Positions 10,346 to 23,620 of a stretch of 64,000 bases of DNA are shown here, in pieces. The notes below the pieces were generated by a model. It had not been told where the DNA came from and made no database searches. It saw only the letters and a program-made list of their open reading frames with translations. The position numbers and the translations under genes were made by a program. The stretch comes from Callaeas wilsoni (lineage: Eukaryota; Chordata; Aves; Passeriformes; Callaeidae), in the NCBI GenBank assembly GCA_013398955.1, contig VWPU01010357.1, forward strand, positions 1 through 64,000. The letters run 5' to 3'. The stretch's first letter is position 1, and the number at the start of each line of letters is the position of its first letter.

Positions 10346-13300
10346 CTGCAGAGAAATTTCAATGATTGTCAGCACACAAACCCTGTCAGTCTGTGTTATT
10401 TATTTAGTTATTTCTGTCTAGTATCACAAGATGAGTATCTGTCCAATATCAAAGTGTTTTCTCACATCTCAAAAGCTACTATGTAACTTTGTTTTTCGTA
10501 AAGCCTCCTGCTCTCTGCTTCTGCTCTACTGATGTCAGTTACTGATGTCCCACTCCCTATGTTAGTTCTTTTCCTTTCTTGCTTTACAATCTGTATATTT
10601 CAAGAGGAGCACAGTCCATGCACAAATACGATATTCAGCACATATTTCTGACTGCACAGTGTTACAGCCTGTAGCACTAGCTGATGTCTAAGTCCTCATA
10701 GAGTGCTAACTTAGTAGATGAGAAAAAACCAAGAGTACCTAACAGAGTGTGTACATACTGGCAATCATCCAGTATTTTTGCAGATACAAAACCTCTGTCC
10801 CAACTATCAGCATGGTGCCATGCACGCAGTGATCCATATGCACTGTAAAGCAAAATTCTAGCATATGAACAACTCTGACAGCAGAAAACGACGTGGCACT
10901 AGTAAAGATACGACTATGAGTATCTCTCTGAAAATTAGTTTTATTGACCTCTCGAATGCCATGAGTAATTCTAAAACTCCTCCTGATACTAAACAAAGAG
11001 CTACAAGGCAAGCACCACTTGTGCCAAATATTCACAAGGTCTGGCAGAATGACAATAATGACAGAAACAGTTGCTTTTCATCACTGTGTGCAACGATGCT
11101 ATTTTAGTATTTTGTAAAAACAAAAGTTCTACAGATGCATCATTAAATTGTTTCCTTTGGAACTCTGCACCATATTGGCAAAAGAATAAAAAATTAATTT
11201 AAATAGTTTAATTATAGAAATAATAATTTCAAAATAGTTTCCAGCATCTGCATTGCTAACAGGCATCCTAATGTCTCAGGTATCAGCAGCCAAATAATTA
11301 TCAATATTAATCACTTCTCTGTCCCTGTTTTCCAATGACTTTTATATACCACTAATTGAGTTCTTAGAAAAAAATGAAGGATATATTTTTCTAAAATTAA
11401 AGATGCTTTGTTTAGCTAATTTGTATTCCAAAGGGAAATCCACAGTATGACTCCTCCCTGATGCTACAAAATGAGAAAGTGGAATAGTCGGTAGGACACT
11501 CAGCTGGGATTAAAGAGGTTTGACTTTTGTCCAAGGCCAATTAATAGCTTAATTCATAACAGCGGACAGTTTGCCTCTGCTATCTTTGAAGCAGGAAAAT
11601 ATTTACATGATCCTTTGAACTACTCTTTTGAACAGAGTTTAAACATCTCACATTCTCATCTAACCTAATAGATGGGTTGATCTCCTGCAATGAAGCACAT
11701 CTTCTACCAAATATCACCTGATTCAATTTGCAAAACATTACAGTGGTGTTCAACAACCAGGGAACCAATCCGCACAGCTCACTTAAGCCAATTCTCTGTT
11801 ATAGAAAAAGTACTTATTTGTATGACTTTGGAAAAAAATAGAGGGAAAAAAAGGAAATAAAAAGTTTACTTTAGCCTGAAAGAATGTAGATGGTTCACTC
11901 CCATGCACAAAAAATCCTTTAAACAAAACAAAAAGCCCCAACTTCAAAATCGCCAAAGAATCCAAATCCCCCAAAACACCCTACAAGTATCCACCCCACC
12001 CCCCTCCATCAATAGAAAATAGATCAATAAGAAATGTGTGATCAATTTCGGTATTCTATTCGTTTATAAAATATTTTCATATCTAGTAATGAGAACAATA
12101 ATTATTGTTTTAATAAGGTATTGAAGAATAGCAGACATCAAATGTGCTATTCTCATGACAGCATCCCTTAATGTTGCTTTCAATGCAGCACAGGAAGAAT
12201 GATGTGTAAACTTTGAAAAATTGCTCAGAAAAACATGCAGATGTTGTTTTCATGCAAGTCATATTATGCATGGCACAAAAACAGAAGACTGTTTTAAATG
12301 TTTGAGAACATTTAACCAAATTGTTCCTGAATGAAAAATTGATAATTACTTCCAGAGATTATAGACCACTTTAAAAAAATGAGCACTATCATCCAAAACC
12401 ATTGGTAGTTGTATGGAGGCTGAAATGCAAATGGCAAAGTTTAGCAATAAGGTGAATCTATTTTTGCATTTATTGCAATGTAAAACTAATAAATGAATGC
12501 TGTGAATTCAGGGGCAGCAAAAGATGCCATATTATCTGATGGATTAGCATGTGAAGTAAATGAAACTGTCACACAGAGATAACTGCTAACAGAATCAAAT
12601 TTAGATTTAAAATGAGCCCTGGAAATACCTCTTAAAAAAGATTCAACAATGAAGAATTCACTAACTTCCCAAAGTGCAGGAGGTCATGTACTACACCAAT
12701 TCAATCAGCTGTGCCCCTTCACTGAAAAACAAGAAATGAAGAGCTCAAAGTGACTGAGATAAAAACAAGTTCTTAAAAGAAAGAGTGATACTCTATAACA
12801 AGGATCATGGGTCACACCATTTAAAGATAGCAGAAGCACTCTTCCAAAGAGTGCAAGACAAGGTCCAGATGGATTCATTTCTTTCAGAAGATCAGAGCAC
12901 TCTTGAAGGCTGAAAAAAAACAGACATAATGCCCTTGTTTTATATTACATTAGGAAAAGTTCTTATAACTCTGGAAAATCATGACTAAACCCAAAAAATG
13001 GCTGCAAATAGAATGTAACATCTTGTCTTCCTTATTTACCAAAAGTGTCATAGTCATTGTATTCTGAGCTATATATAGGCAAGAAATAACACTTCCACAT
13101 TCTAAAATCTGAACTTGATGAAAGGCTTTTCTGAATAAAAGAGATAAAGAATAGAACATAACAACTGCAACAAACTATGATTATATATGATGTTATGAGA
13201 TATACCACTAAAATCCCTACTTTATCAATTTTGTTGCCTCTGAGGAACATGAGCTTTGCTACAAAGCTACAACCCTTTTGGGATCTATCCAAGTGAAAAG

Positions 13301-15115
13301 GAGAAAAAGGCCTCCCAACACTGGTGGTCCTTGCAGTCTACCTGGGCTTTGAAACAGCCAGGCACACACCCTTCACCTGAAGGAGGAATAGTAGCCCCCT
13401 CACACTGGAATGCACTAGAACCACTAATTTTTAATGTCACTGTAGAAGCTATGTGTACACATCCTCACACCTACAAATGAGTGATGGTTCATTCTGTGAC
13501 AATTTCTTTCCCACACAACGAAAAGATTGTAGTAAAACTCTCAAAAAACCCTCACGCTAAGTTGTTCTACTTGCAAGAAGCACCTCCTGTAAGAGTTCCC
13601 CTGCTTGTCTATTGCCAGAGCAAAGCACATCTCCTTTCAATAATTTTTTTAGAAATTCCACCAGTCTACATTCTTTTTCTCTCCCAAAAAACACTGGAAA
13701 GAGACTTTTGGAACTGTTCTGAGCACAAAATGCAGGACGGTTGTTACAGAATTAAAGGTGAATTAAATCCCTGTGCAATTACATGGATAAATTAATACTT
13801 GTTCGACATGAATTATAAGATAAAACTGGTCAGTAAAGACCACCAGAAATCAAGCAGAAGTCATCCAGCATCTTAATGATCAGAGAGACTCTGTGAGAAT
13901 TCAGCATGATGCAAGCATAGGTGCTACTGGACAACCACCTTAGAAGCGTGCAGTGTAGAGATTCTCTCTATATTCCGAATGTATGGTGGTTGGCATTGTA
14001 AAAACATAAAGCTGTTTTGAGTAAGCAACTAGAATTCCTCCTGTAGCACACCATAGCCAACTGTAGTCAATCTGCCCTATAATATCTTCAATTTTCTGGA
14101 TATGGAAGAAGAAAATTAGGTGCAGTGGGAAAAGAAGAAGAAAAGGTAAGCGTACAAAACCAACAGGAATAAGTGTTGTAATAGCCTTTGCATTTTCATG
14201 GCAACTTATCTAGGTAGTACAGACCTCCCAAATTGCTACCCTGAAGCTCTAGATACTTAAGTATCAGAACAAAATCTCTCTTTCTTGTGGCTTTCAAGGG
14301 TATTTGGCCTATGATTTTCCTTCCAATCTTAAAAGTAAAATAGAGACACCTAACTTAGAGTGTGTATGAATAAAGGAAGTTCTATTCTCAATATATTTTT
14401 AAACTATATGTTAGCTAATGCTAAATGGTTTTCCAATGTGACAAAATTAATTGTTTTATTTTTCATATGTGAAAAAATAAAAAGCAGTGTGTACGAAGAA
14501 AGTAAAAATCTGCACATAGATGCAGAAGTCATCACTGTTTAAGTCATAATTATCTCTTTATCATCACAGTTTTTCATTGATTCAAGTAAAACCCCTATAT
14601 AATTCCAGAGGCCTGAGTAGAAAGCATCAAACAGTTACTAATATTTGCAAGTGTGTGTTCCCTAAAGAAAAACTTAGAGAATTACTGTTAAATAAGCAAG
14701 CTACTCTAATGATCCAAGTTATGAATACTAAATTTAAATGACAAATTCTGCATTCAACATTGAGAAAACAATGAAAATTAGTATAGCAATTGAGTGCTAT
14801 TAAGAAACAATTTGTCTATCATTTATCTATCTGTTCTAAATATCATTGTTCAATCTGCTATTCAAAATTCATACAGAAATTTTTGTGAGTGCCCACCACC
14901 ATTAGGGAAATATAGAAAAAAATGAGTAATAGCCTCCTAGGGTACAATATCTTTCTGACAATAGATTTTAAAACATATGCCAAAAATTAATGAGGCAGAA
15001 ATTAAAACAGATTGAGTAAAGTTTAAAATAGCTTAAAGTGAAAGATATTTATCATGAATTATTTTCACAGTTTACTGAAATAAAATGTCAAGAAAATAAA
15101 GACTGAGGTAATGAT
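10346..15115. other. AT-rich non-coding DNA, no gene seen
   Basis: The longest open frames are 104 codons (13481-13795, +) and 98 codons (10739-11035, -). Neither translation shows a domain or the composition of a real protein. A GC-richer patch lies at 13260-13440. No repeat family, RNA gene or convincing splice pair was recognised. Confidence 0.55.
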
Positions 15116-15300
15116 TGTTAGGAACCAATTATTAAAAGAGGTGCCTCTGCCTGAATTAGGGTGCAAACAAGACTATACTCCAATTTGAATAGTATGGACT
15201 TTATTTAACTTATTTATTTAACTCTTATACATGCACATACAGTCCTGAATTTCCCCATGTACTGTCTAATGTTGTGGCTTTACATTGTTTCTTCCACAAC
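15116..15300 (-). mobile_element. ERV LTR fragment, family A, second copy
   Basis: Positions 15116-15210 match 6810-6900 with only scattered substitutions, including the same TGTTAGGAAC start on the plus strand. On the minus strand an AATAAA signal (15200-15205) lies close to a TATA-like TATAAGAG (15221-15228) and about 85 bases before the CTAACA end. This gives the U3-R-U5 order of an LTR on the minus strand. The other end is not certain. A CACA at 15295-15298 could be the opposite terminus, but no matching target-site duplication is seen, and U3 sequence may run further right. No internal viral sequence was recognised nearby. Confidence 0.6.
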
Positions 15301-18300
15301 TTTGGGTTATGTCCCAGGGTCCAATCAACTTGAAGATTTATCTATGCATCTGCATCCAGACTAATGGCTAAATCTTCTTCTACTATAGGTGCATCCCTTG
15401 CTTCTTTGAAAAAAACAAAAAAACCTCTGTATAAATGATCACCCATTTTTTGTCCATACTGTATTACTTTTCTCATGAGTTAGGCCTCTTTTTGTGTCTT
15501 ATTAAGATGCTGTGTAAGATTATGGGTATGAAAACTGTCAGTTTGGATGTGGTGATACTATGGTAAAGTCCGTTTTCACCGAAATATTTCTTGCGAATAT
15601 TTTAGTAGGCTAGGTATATTGTCCTAGATACCAGTGAATCTTTGGTTTCTTACTAGGAGCTAATTCCCCCCAGATTGAAAGCCTTTCCTTAAACTTGAAA
15701 AATTAATTGATTTCACATTTCTGCATGTTTTCTATTTTAGTAAAATGTTACTGATGTACAATAGGGCAGAAGCCACTGTCTCTGTGGTGGACCTTAAACT
15801 CCCTAAGAGTATTGAATAGAGTCAGGAGTGCATGGAGAAAAAGAGCTGTGAGGATTTAGTCTAAAGGTAACTCCTGCTTTTGTGTCTGACACTGTATGGA
15901 AGAGAGGCATAGATATTCCAGATGGAGTAGAATAAAATTAAATAGCTCAGCTCTGAAGAGTGGAGATATGGGGGAATAAATGGAAAGAAGGGAATGGTGA
16001 AGAGCAGGGAGAAAATTACCCATTTTGCATATAAATGATGTAATTACCCCCTCAGCTTCTCAGGCAGAAGTTGACATCCCTAATTAGAATAATTTTATGA
16101 TCTTCTGGGGACAGATATACAAAAGCATAAAGAGAAAGGAAAAATAACAAATACAACTAACATCATAGGCTGCTTTTACAACATAATTTTGCAATAGAAC
16201 TGGTGATGTACATCCAGTCTCAGCTTTATGACAAATTACCATGTTTGTATTTTACTTCAGATGATTCAGAAGGTTTGATATAAAAGGCAGAGGCTGAATG
16301 AAACCTTTTCAGAGAAGAAAATGATGAAACCACAATACAAAGACAGGGAATTGAAAGCCTACTGTAATGTGTTTCATTATTTTCTTCTGATTAATACTGT
16401 AAAATGAAAGCCACTGTGTTTAACCTGTGCTGATGCTACAGTTGCTGTAATTAAGCATGAGAACTTACAATTTGTGCATGCTGATTGTTTCATACAAAGC
16501 ACTTGGCAGATTTGCCAGGACATATTCTATTAAATCTACAACAGACATGTCCAGCTACCAAAGTCTACGATTGTTACTTGTTTAATTGAACTACAGTATT
16601 CCACCACATCTTCACTTCCTAACTGCTGCTCAAAAAACCAGATATTTAGCCTTTTCCAGGTGGTGAGGTAGTGAGGGGATGTGTTGTTTTAGTCATGTGG
16701 GAAGGAAAGGATTGTACTACAAAGGAAGATAAATCCCAGCCAGTGTAGGAAATCTGGAAAATTCCATTATCATCTGGCTCATCTTATCATTCATCATCTG
16801 ACTGACTGATTTAATGTTGCCGAGAGACTTGACAGACCAACTTGTTAGCGTTAGATATTGCACGCAGTCATTATTGGTAAATCAATTGTTACAACTAATT
16901 TTATTCCAACAGGTTAATATTCCAGTAGTCAGGAGTTGGCTGAAGGATATGTTTGTGTACAGGCATTACTTTTTTTTTTCCTCACGTAGCTGATTCTCTT
17001 TTGCATTTCCTAAGTGTGATTTCATAGTAAGGAGACAAGCTAGAAGCCAAGAGAATAAAATTATCCTCAGGCATAAATGCAGAAAATCAGGCTTGAAATC
17101 TCAGAGGAACTGATGTTCTTGTCCTCTAACCATTACTTACAGTAGTGACTAAGTTTTGTATAATTTAGAAAAATTAAAATCTTCCTAGAGTTATTTTCAT
17201 GTCCAGTCCTGATTGATTAGTTAATAAAACCTAACAAAGGTTTTAAGCCTCAGAAAAGCTTTGGGTTTCGTTCTGCTCAGAGGATGGTCATGGTGTCAAG
17301 TTCATTAGTTCTGAGCTGATTCATCCTGTCTAAATTAATATGATTCGCTCATAGACCACAGAATCTGGAATAACCACTGTGGTTTTTGAGCTAATTAAAT
17401 ATTATCTATTGCATCACGTACTTAATTCTTCAACTCCATTTACATAGGTGGAAAGGGGAAACATATTCCAGTTATTTTATCCAAAAAATAAATCTCAAAT
17501 ATCATAAAGATGAATCCTTCCCTTCCCAATTCCTGTGTTTGTTGTGCAAATCAAAGAAGGACCAGATAAAATAACATTAGTAGCTCAAAGCATGTCTCAA
17601 GGGGTGGTTTTGCACAGGGGGCCCCACAACAGGCACTGATGGGGTGGTCAGTAGGATTTAGGGGTCTTTGTGTTATCCCAGTGTGAGTCATAGCTGCTCT
17701 GCACAGTGCATCTCCCAAATTCATGGTTATTGAGGCTGGGAATAAAAATTACTTCACAGAACACTAGAATGATCAGTGACTATTCCTGAGTGAGGAGGTC
17801 TTTTGCAAAATACCCGTCTGTGCAGGACTGTGAGGGAGCTCAGCAAAGATGTCAGGCAGCTGAAACAAAATAGCATGCATACAGGCAAATAATGGCCTTT
17901 GGCTGTGGTGATGTGAATGAGAGAACAACACAGCTCTACTCTTCCTCTGAGGAAAAAGAAATTCAAAGAAAAAGAGTGTAACACATTGTACAGGAATCTA
18001 TAGCACCAGTACATTGTGGAAAAAAAGCTGGCAGAGAGGGACTTCGGTGGATATCATGGATGTGATGATCCTGAAAACATATAAGCATAAAGGATTGATT
18101 CTTGAAAATAGGCTGAGATGCTGAAAACCACGTGAAATGATCCATCCTTCAGCTTCTCCTGTCCCTGAGGGAAGGGTGCTCAGTGTTTACCCTCTTGCTG
18201 GAGCTCCTTTCAGTGAGAAAATCAAGATTTATTTGCAGAAAGTTTAACTCAAAAGCATATATATGACTTTCTAGCTTCTTTTTTTGTACAAATGTATATA

Positions 18301-21300
18301 CATCCTGCCAGAAGCAGTATGCCTTCTGTATCAGATAGAAATTTTGTTGGTTTTTTTTTTTTCTGGATTGTAGCTTGCATATAAATTAACCTGTCTTTAT
18401 CGCTATTTCACAAGAGGTGTGCGTTGCTGTCCACAGACCAGCATTTATCTTCTTGGTTCGTGACACTCTGTGGATAATACATCACTAGAGCAGTGGTGCT
18501 GGTTATGATGTATGATGCCAACATATCATAAAAGTGTTGCCACTTCTGTGATGTATTATTAAAAGCACAGAACTAAACAGAAAGATCAATATAATACAGG
18601 TCCTTAATTTTTTTAAGTGGGTTAGAATTTTTTAGATTAAAAAAAATGGGCTTCAGACAGTTTACATAGAGTCTCAGTACATAACAGAAACTAATGAGAA
18701 TAACTGTGAATTCATGTGTGACCCAGTTTTTAACCGAATAGATCCAGTCTTTTTCAGTTTCCTACATGTTTTGTGTTCTCTCTGTACTCAGTTGTGATGC
18801 ACTCAGCTTCCTAACACATTTCTACTGAGTATCTTCCACTTAACACCATCTTCTAACGTGTTCAATAATCATAGAATTTGAATGAGAAATTATTTTGATT
18901 TTGCATTTCTAATTTTATTTCAGATTTGCATCTCCTTCTAAAGTGCTGGACAGTTTTTTCCACCCTTTGCTCAGAAAGGTGAAACAGCAGAAGAGCCTGC
19001 CAGGTATTCACATACATGAACTTTAAGATACTGAAAAACATTAATAAAACTAACAGTTAGCACTTCTGGCTGCTTCATATCTCGCATAAAGAAAAACAAT
19101 CCCTCAGCAAGACAGGAAAAACATTCTTAGATCCAGAATGTTCTGACCCTAAACATCTTAACAGAATAAAAAAATCAATATTAATATGAATTTTATTTTT
19201 ATTGAGGAGTTGCAAGCAGTCTTTTTACATTCTTCTCGTTTCTTATGGTTTTGGTGCAGCCACCTATGTTGTCTTCTCTATGTGAGTATTGCATTCATCG
19301 ATCTCATTTAGCCATTGTTTCCTGCTCTCTACCCAAAACATAAGGGGTTTGGGATAGTATATTTATTAACATTTCTTGGGTAATGCACCCATTTTTTTCA
19401 TGCCTTGATATTATTTCCTTGGCTCCTTGAAGATATTTTATGTAGTTTTTTTTTTTTTTTAATATAACCTTAATCTCTTTTTACCTAAAATATGTAAATT
19501 AAGTTCCCTTCCTTGTTCTTCCTCTGTAATCCTTCTAACCCTTGAATCGCTCCAGTTGTCCAAATTACCAGCATATGTGTTTTCTGAAGATTTGGAACAT
19601 AAAAAGAAATTAAGATGCCCCTGTCTAACACGCTGTGCTGCTGTGAACATACCTGTTATGTCTAGCCTTAAACAAAGAGAACAGCAATTCTTCTTGCACA
19701 GAATGGGCCATTCTATTTACTATATATTTTTTATCAGTTTTTGATACCATTCACAGTCCCAGACACTGTTTATGCATTAGATGCTGTGTTTCCCAGCCCA
19801 AAGACCTTAAAGTGGAAGATTTTAATTGCATTTGAGAACTTCCTAGCAGAGACCCCTAAAGAGAGAGCTTCACATTAAAACCTCCATGGTATTTCAGTTT
19901 CTTTAGAATTCATATATAAGACCTATAATGTTAAGTGATAAATGTCTTCATATTTATAATGTATTTTGTCTTAGAAATAATTTTTCAGTGAGAGCATTAT
20001 TTTTGGGACAGTGAGAGAGGAGGAAAATAATTTGGAGTGTGCACTATTCAAAACCACTGCAGTTTATGAAGGTCATGGAAATTTACATCTCTTAGCGCCA
20101 GATAATACAGAAGTGTTCATCCAGATCATTCTGATGCAAATATAGCTAATTTTGTCCAAGCCAGAGCAAGAATATAACATGGGTCCTCTAGCCAGTGATA
20201 TATATAATAACTGCCTTCTCTCTGAGGAGGGACACTAAATCTGCCAAAAATGTTTTTCTCTGTCTTCAGGTCTGAGTCTAAAAAAATCCCGACATGCAAT
20301 CAAAGTACTAGTGATGCCAAAGACAAATGTGATTTTGCTGATAGGCAGCTGAAGGTGCACACACATCTTCCAACTTCCTCTTCTCTCTCAATGTTGTCAT
20401 TGTAAATGAATTAGCACAAATTATATGCTTGATGCAGAATTTCCCCAAGAATTGCCTATAAAAACCATGGGTTTCGGACAGAGTTCTATATTGCTGTTAC
20501 ATAGAAGACAATTACTTAATATAGTGAAAAATAATGTATTAGGGTTGATTATGCTGTTGAATATGTATAAATATGAATACAAATATAAATAAGCAGTGTA
20601 ATTAATACTTTCATTTCTAAGTTTCCTGTATATATACAGAAGTATATATACTCTAGTATTTTATATGTTTGTTTACTTGAGAGTACCAATATCTCTAGGA
20701 AAAGTTACCCTTTGGAAGCTTTTGAAATTGTGAAAACACACAAGTGAATGCTGTCCCTTCTTAGAAAACCTGTAATTTACCTGGCATCAATCTCTGACTT
20801 TACCTACAGTGTTGGTAAGGAGTCAAGAGCAGAGGGACAGTCTTCTATCATAGAAAAGGAATGTTAACTTCCAGTGTTGTTTAATGCAAAGTTACTCTGT
20901 AGCATCATGTATCTCTCTCTCTACCTTATCATAGTCCTCACCATTCCCTTTTCCTACACTTATAAGGAGCCAATCTCGTAGTTGTGAAGCAATGACCCAC
21001 AGTTGCTACAAGTGAAACTTGCCTTCTGAGAATTCTTAAGTTTGAGATATACTGAGTACAGTGAAGAAGTTGGTTTTGGTATTATCATGAGCATCCAAAA
21101 TAATATATTTTTAAGAGAAATACAAATATGTATATGTTATATCTAGAAATACTGAATGTAGTGAAAGCTGGATGTTGCAATTATTGGAAGTATATACAAG
21201 GTACAAAGAGAGGAGAATGTGTCTCAACTGACAATCATAAGTAGAAAGTATAATGTAATTTCCTTTTTTTAGAGCTGTGTTGGAGGTAAAAAGCTAGATG

Positions 21301-23239
21301 GGAGCCATTAGCTTTTAATGATTTATAATGCTTTTAAAAGCTTCCACACAATGAGTAGAGAAAAGAAGAATGGTACTGGTCTGTAATTCACAGACGGTCA
21401 TTTAGGCAGAGAAAATATATCCTCTGATGTGTTTATGTGTAAACTTTTTACAACACAAATAGAAACTTGATAAAAGGAGCAGAATCATGTAGCAATTATG
21501 CAAGGCACACAGTTAAATCCTGAGCCTTTCTTTCAGAAAAATATCAGTAAATATCAGTATGCTGTTTTGCAGAAAAACATATTTAGAAAGACTCATGGGT
21601 TTCTTTTGACAACTTTTTCATTAGCATCTAGTGCTAGCAAATGAAAGCTAAAGTAAATTAACTTAGTACATATATTGCTAAATTTCAAAAGGAGAGCAAT
21701 GTCCTTGAATATATAAAGAGAAGTCTAGAACTGAAATATATCTCACTTCAGCCTAGCTCAGAACAAAACAGTACATAATATTGCTTGATAAAGGCAGCAT
21801 GATGACCAGGAATTGCTACTAGGCTTTTGAAGTACTATTATTTTCCTCAAACTGCATCCTTGCGTCTAAATAATGTTATTACCTAAGGTAACAAGACAAA
21901 GGGATGATGAGTGTACATTTGGTTGAAGATTGAAGATAATTTATAGTTATTTCATTTTTATTGTGGCTGGAAAAGTTCTTGTTTCAGGCAGACACTGTGC
22001 ATTATTTGGCCAGCAGCCTGGGCAAAATAAACACAGGCCCTTTTCCATCCCTCCTACATGTTTCCTAGTACCTATGACCATGACAGCAAGCCCTAGATTG
22101 CCATGTAAAAGGTGAACTGCATTTCCACAGAGGCCACTACCTTATATCTTGTCCCATTAACTGTGCTTGGTCTGTCCGTATTTAAAACCTGAAGATCCTT
22201 CAGGCATCTTTGGCCAGTGTTTAGGTGCCTGCTGGTGTGTCCTAAATGTGTGTGGTACTTGGGAGCAAATAGGTCAGGTTAGAATGCTTCTGAGAGTGCG
22301 AAGATGATTTTGCTCTGTTGGGCTGGTGATTTGCTCAGAGGTGGATGTCCAGTTTTGGATACCAGGCACTCTGCTTGGATGTGGATTACTGCTTCTCAAG
22401 GAAATTATTTGCATTCCTTAACACGCAAATTAGTTTTTAGCTTTTGAAAGACAATTTCCCTTACTCTGGCTGGCTTTGGTGTCCCAACAGCCTGGCTATC
22501 GTGAACAACCCTCTTAATAATTCTCAGTAGTTAATGTGGGTGATTTAAGGACCCTATTCTATGTTGTCATTTTCTTTAGCACTGAAGCACTTGTCCGGCT
22601 CTCATCGATTCCTGAGATTAGGTAATTACTAGCCTGAGATGTAGGAGGAATGTAATTCAGCTATGGAAAACAGCATAATGCAATGACATACACCTTGAAG
22701 AAACCTATTACATGACTTTGGGTGGTGTTCTGGAATTTGACAACTACATGGCCTTGTTCCAAACAGTTAAATGAATCTCTCTTCAGAGCATATGGTGTAG
22801 AGAACATGTCATGTTTGAGAAATATGGTTGGCTGGTAATCTTGATTTTTAATTTTGCAAAAGAACAATTATTTGGCACAGTTTAAAGCCTTTTTTTTCCT
22901 CCCTGTTAAGTACAGATGTGTTTTCTTCAAAGACAGGAAAAAAAGTCTTTTCAGGAAAATCCAGTTTTGCCTTGCATATCTGATAGATATTAATTTTTGT
23001 CTCAGTTCTTTTGAACAACAGTGTGGCTGTTTTTATATCCTATTGATACTAAAAGTTTGTGATGAAAATCAAAATCCAAAGACTCAGCTACTGGAGATTT
23101 ATAGGTTGGTCTGTGTGAGGGATCTGGCTGGTATAATTGTTTCTAAAAAGGCAATGCTTCAGAGAAAAGATTCATTGCTTGATACACCAGAAATTTATCA
23201 ATTTATCCTTCTCCCCTGCCTGAGTTGAATAATTATGTT
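15301..23239. other. AT-rich non-coding DNA, no gene seen
   Basis: This is unique-looking sequence with dense stops. T runs are present at 18351-18362 and 19446-19460. Open frames up to 124 codons (22854-23228, +) have no recognisable features. A small GC-richer patch is at 17590-17640. No transposon ends, RNA genes or exons could be supported. Confidence 0.55.
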
Positions 23240-23620
23240 CAATAATTGCACTAGGGTCCAAGCTGGGTGGTGGAGAGGAACTGTTTGTGCTGCACAAAGA
23301 AGCAGCAGCCTCACTCTTCCCAGGCTTCTGGAAACATCTAGATGCCACTACATCAGCACGGATCTGCCATTGGTTTCACTGAGCAGAGAGCGGTGGTATT
23401 ATACACAAAGCAGCCACAGAAAGACATCTGCCTGCCCTTTTCTGCTGTTCCTGAATTACAGACCACCTTTAGATTCCCTGAGCCGGTCCTGGGTGAGGGG
23501 GGATCGGAAGGTTCCTGCCCACCTGGCACAGAGTCCGTCCAGGCAGCTGGGCTCTGCCGGGCACTGCGCCACAAGCTCTCCCAGACAACATTTTTCTCTA
23601 AGGAGCTAAGGGGATTAGGC
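23240..23620. other. GC-rich islet of unknown nature
   Basis: The stretch is conspicuously richer in G+C than its surroundings and contains several CpG dinucleotides, whereas the flanks are CpG-poor. Three overlapping frames stay open for 73-124 codons (23235-23609 +, 23342-23626 +, 23353-23574 -). That is what a stop-poor GC-rich stretch gives, and none encodes a recognisable domain. It could be a small CpG-bearing regulatory element, a remnant of a GC-rich retroelement or a decayed exon. I cannot choose between these. Confidence 0.4.

Noticed and set aside
18862..18885. AATCATAGAAT resembling the CR1 terminal repeat
   Set aside because: Only one short match, with no further CR1 sequence on either side.
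22854..23228. 124-codon plus-strand open frame ahead of the GC islet
   Set aside because: It is AT-rich with no domain and reads as random sequence.
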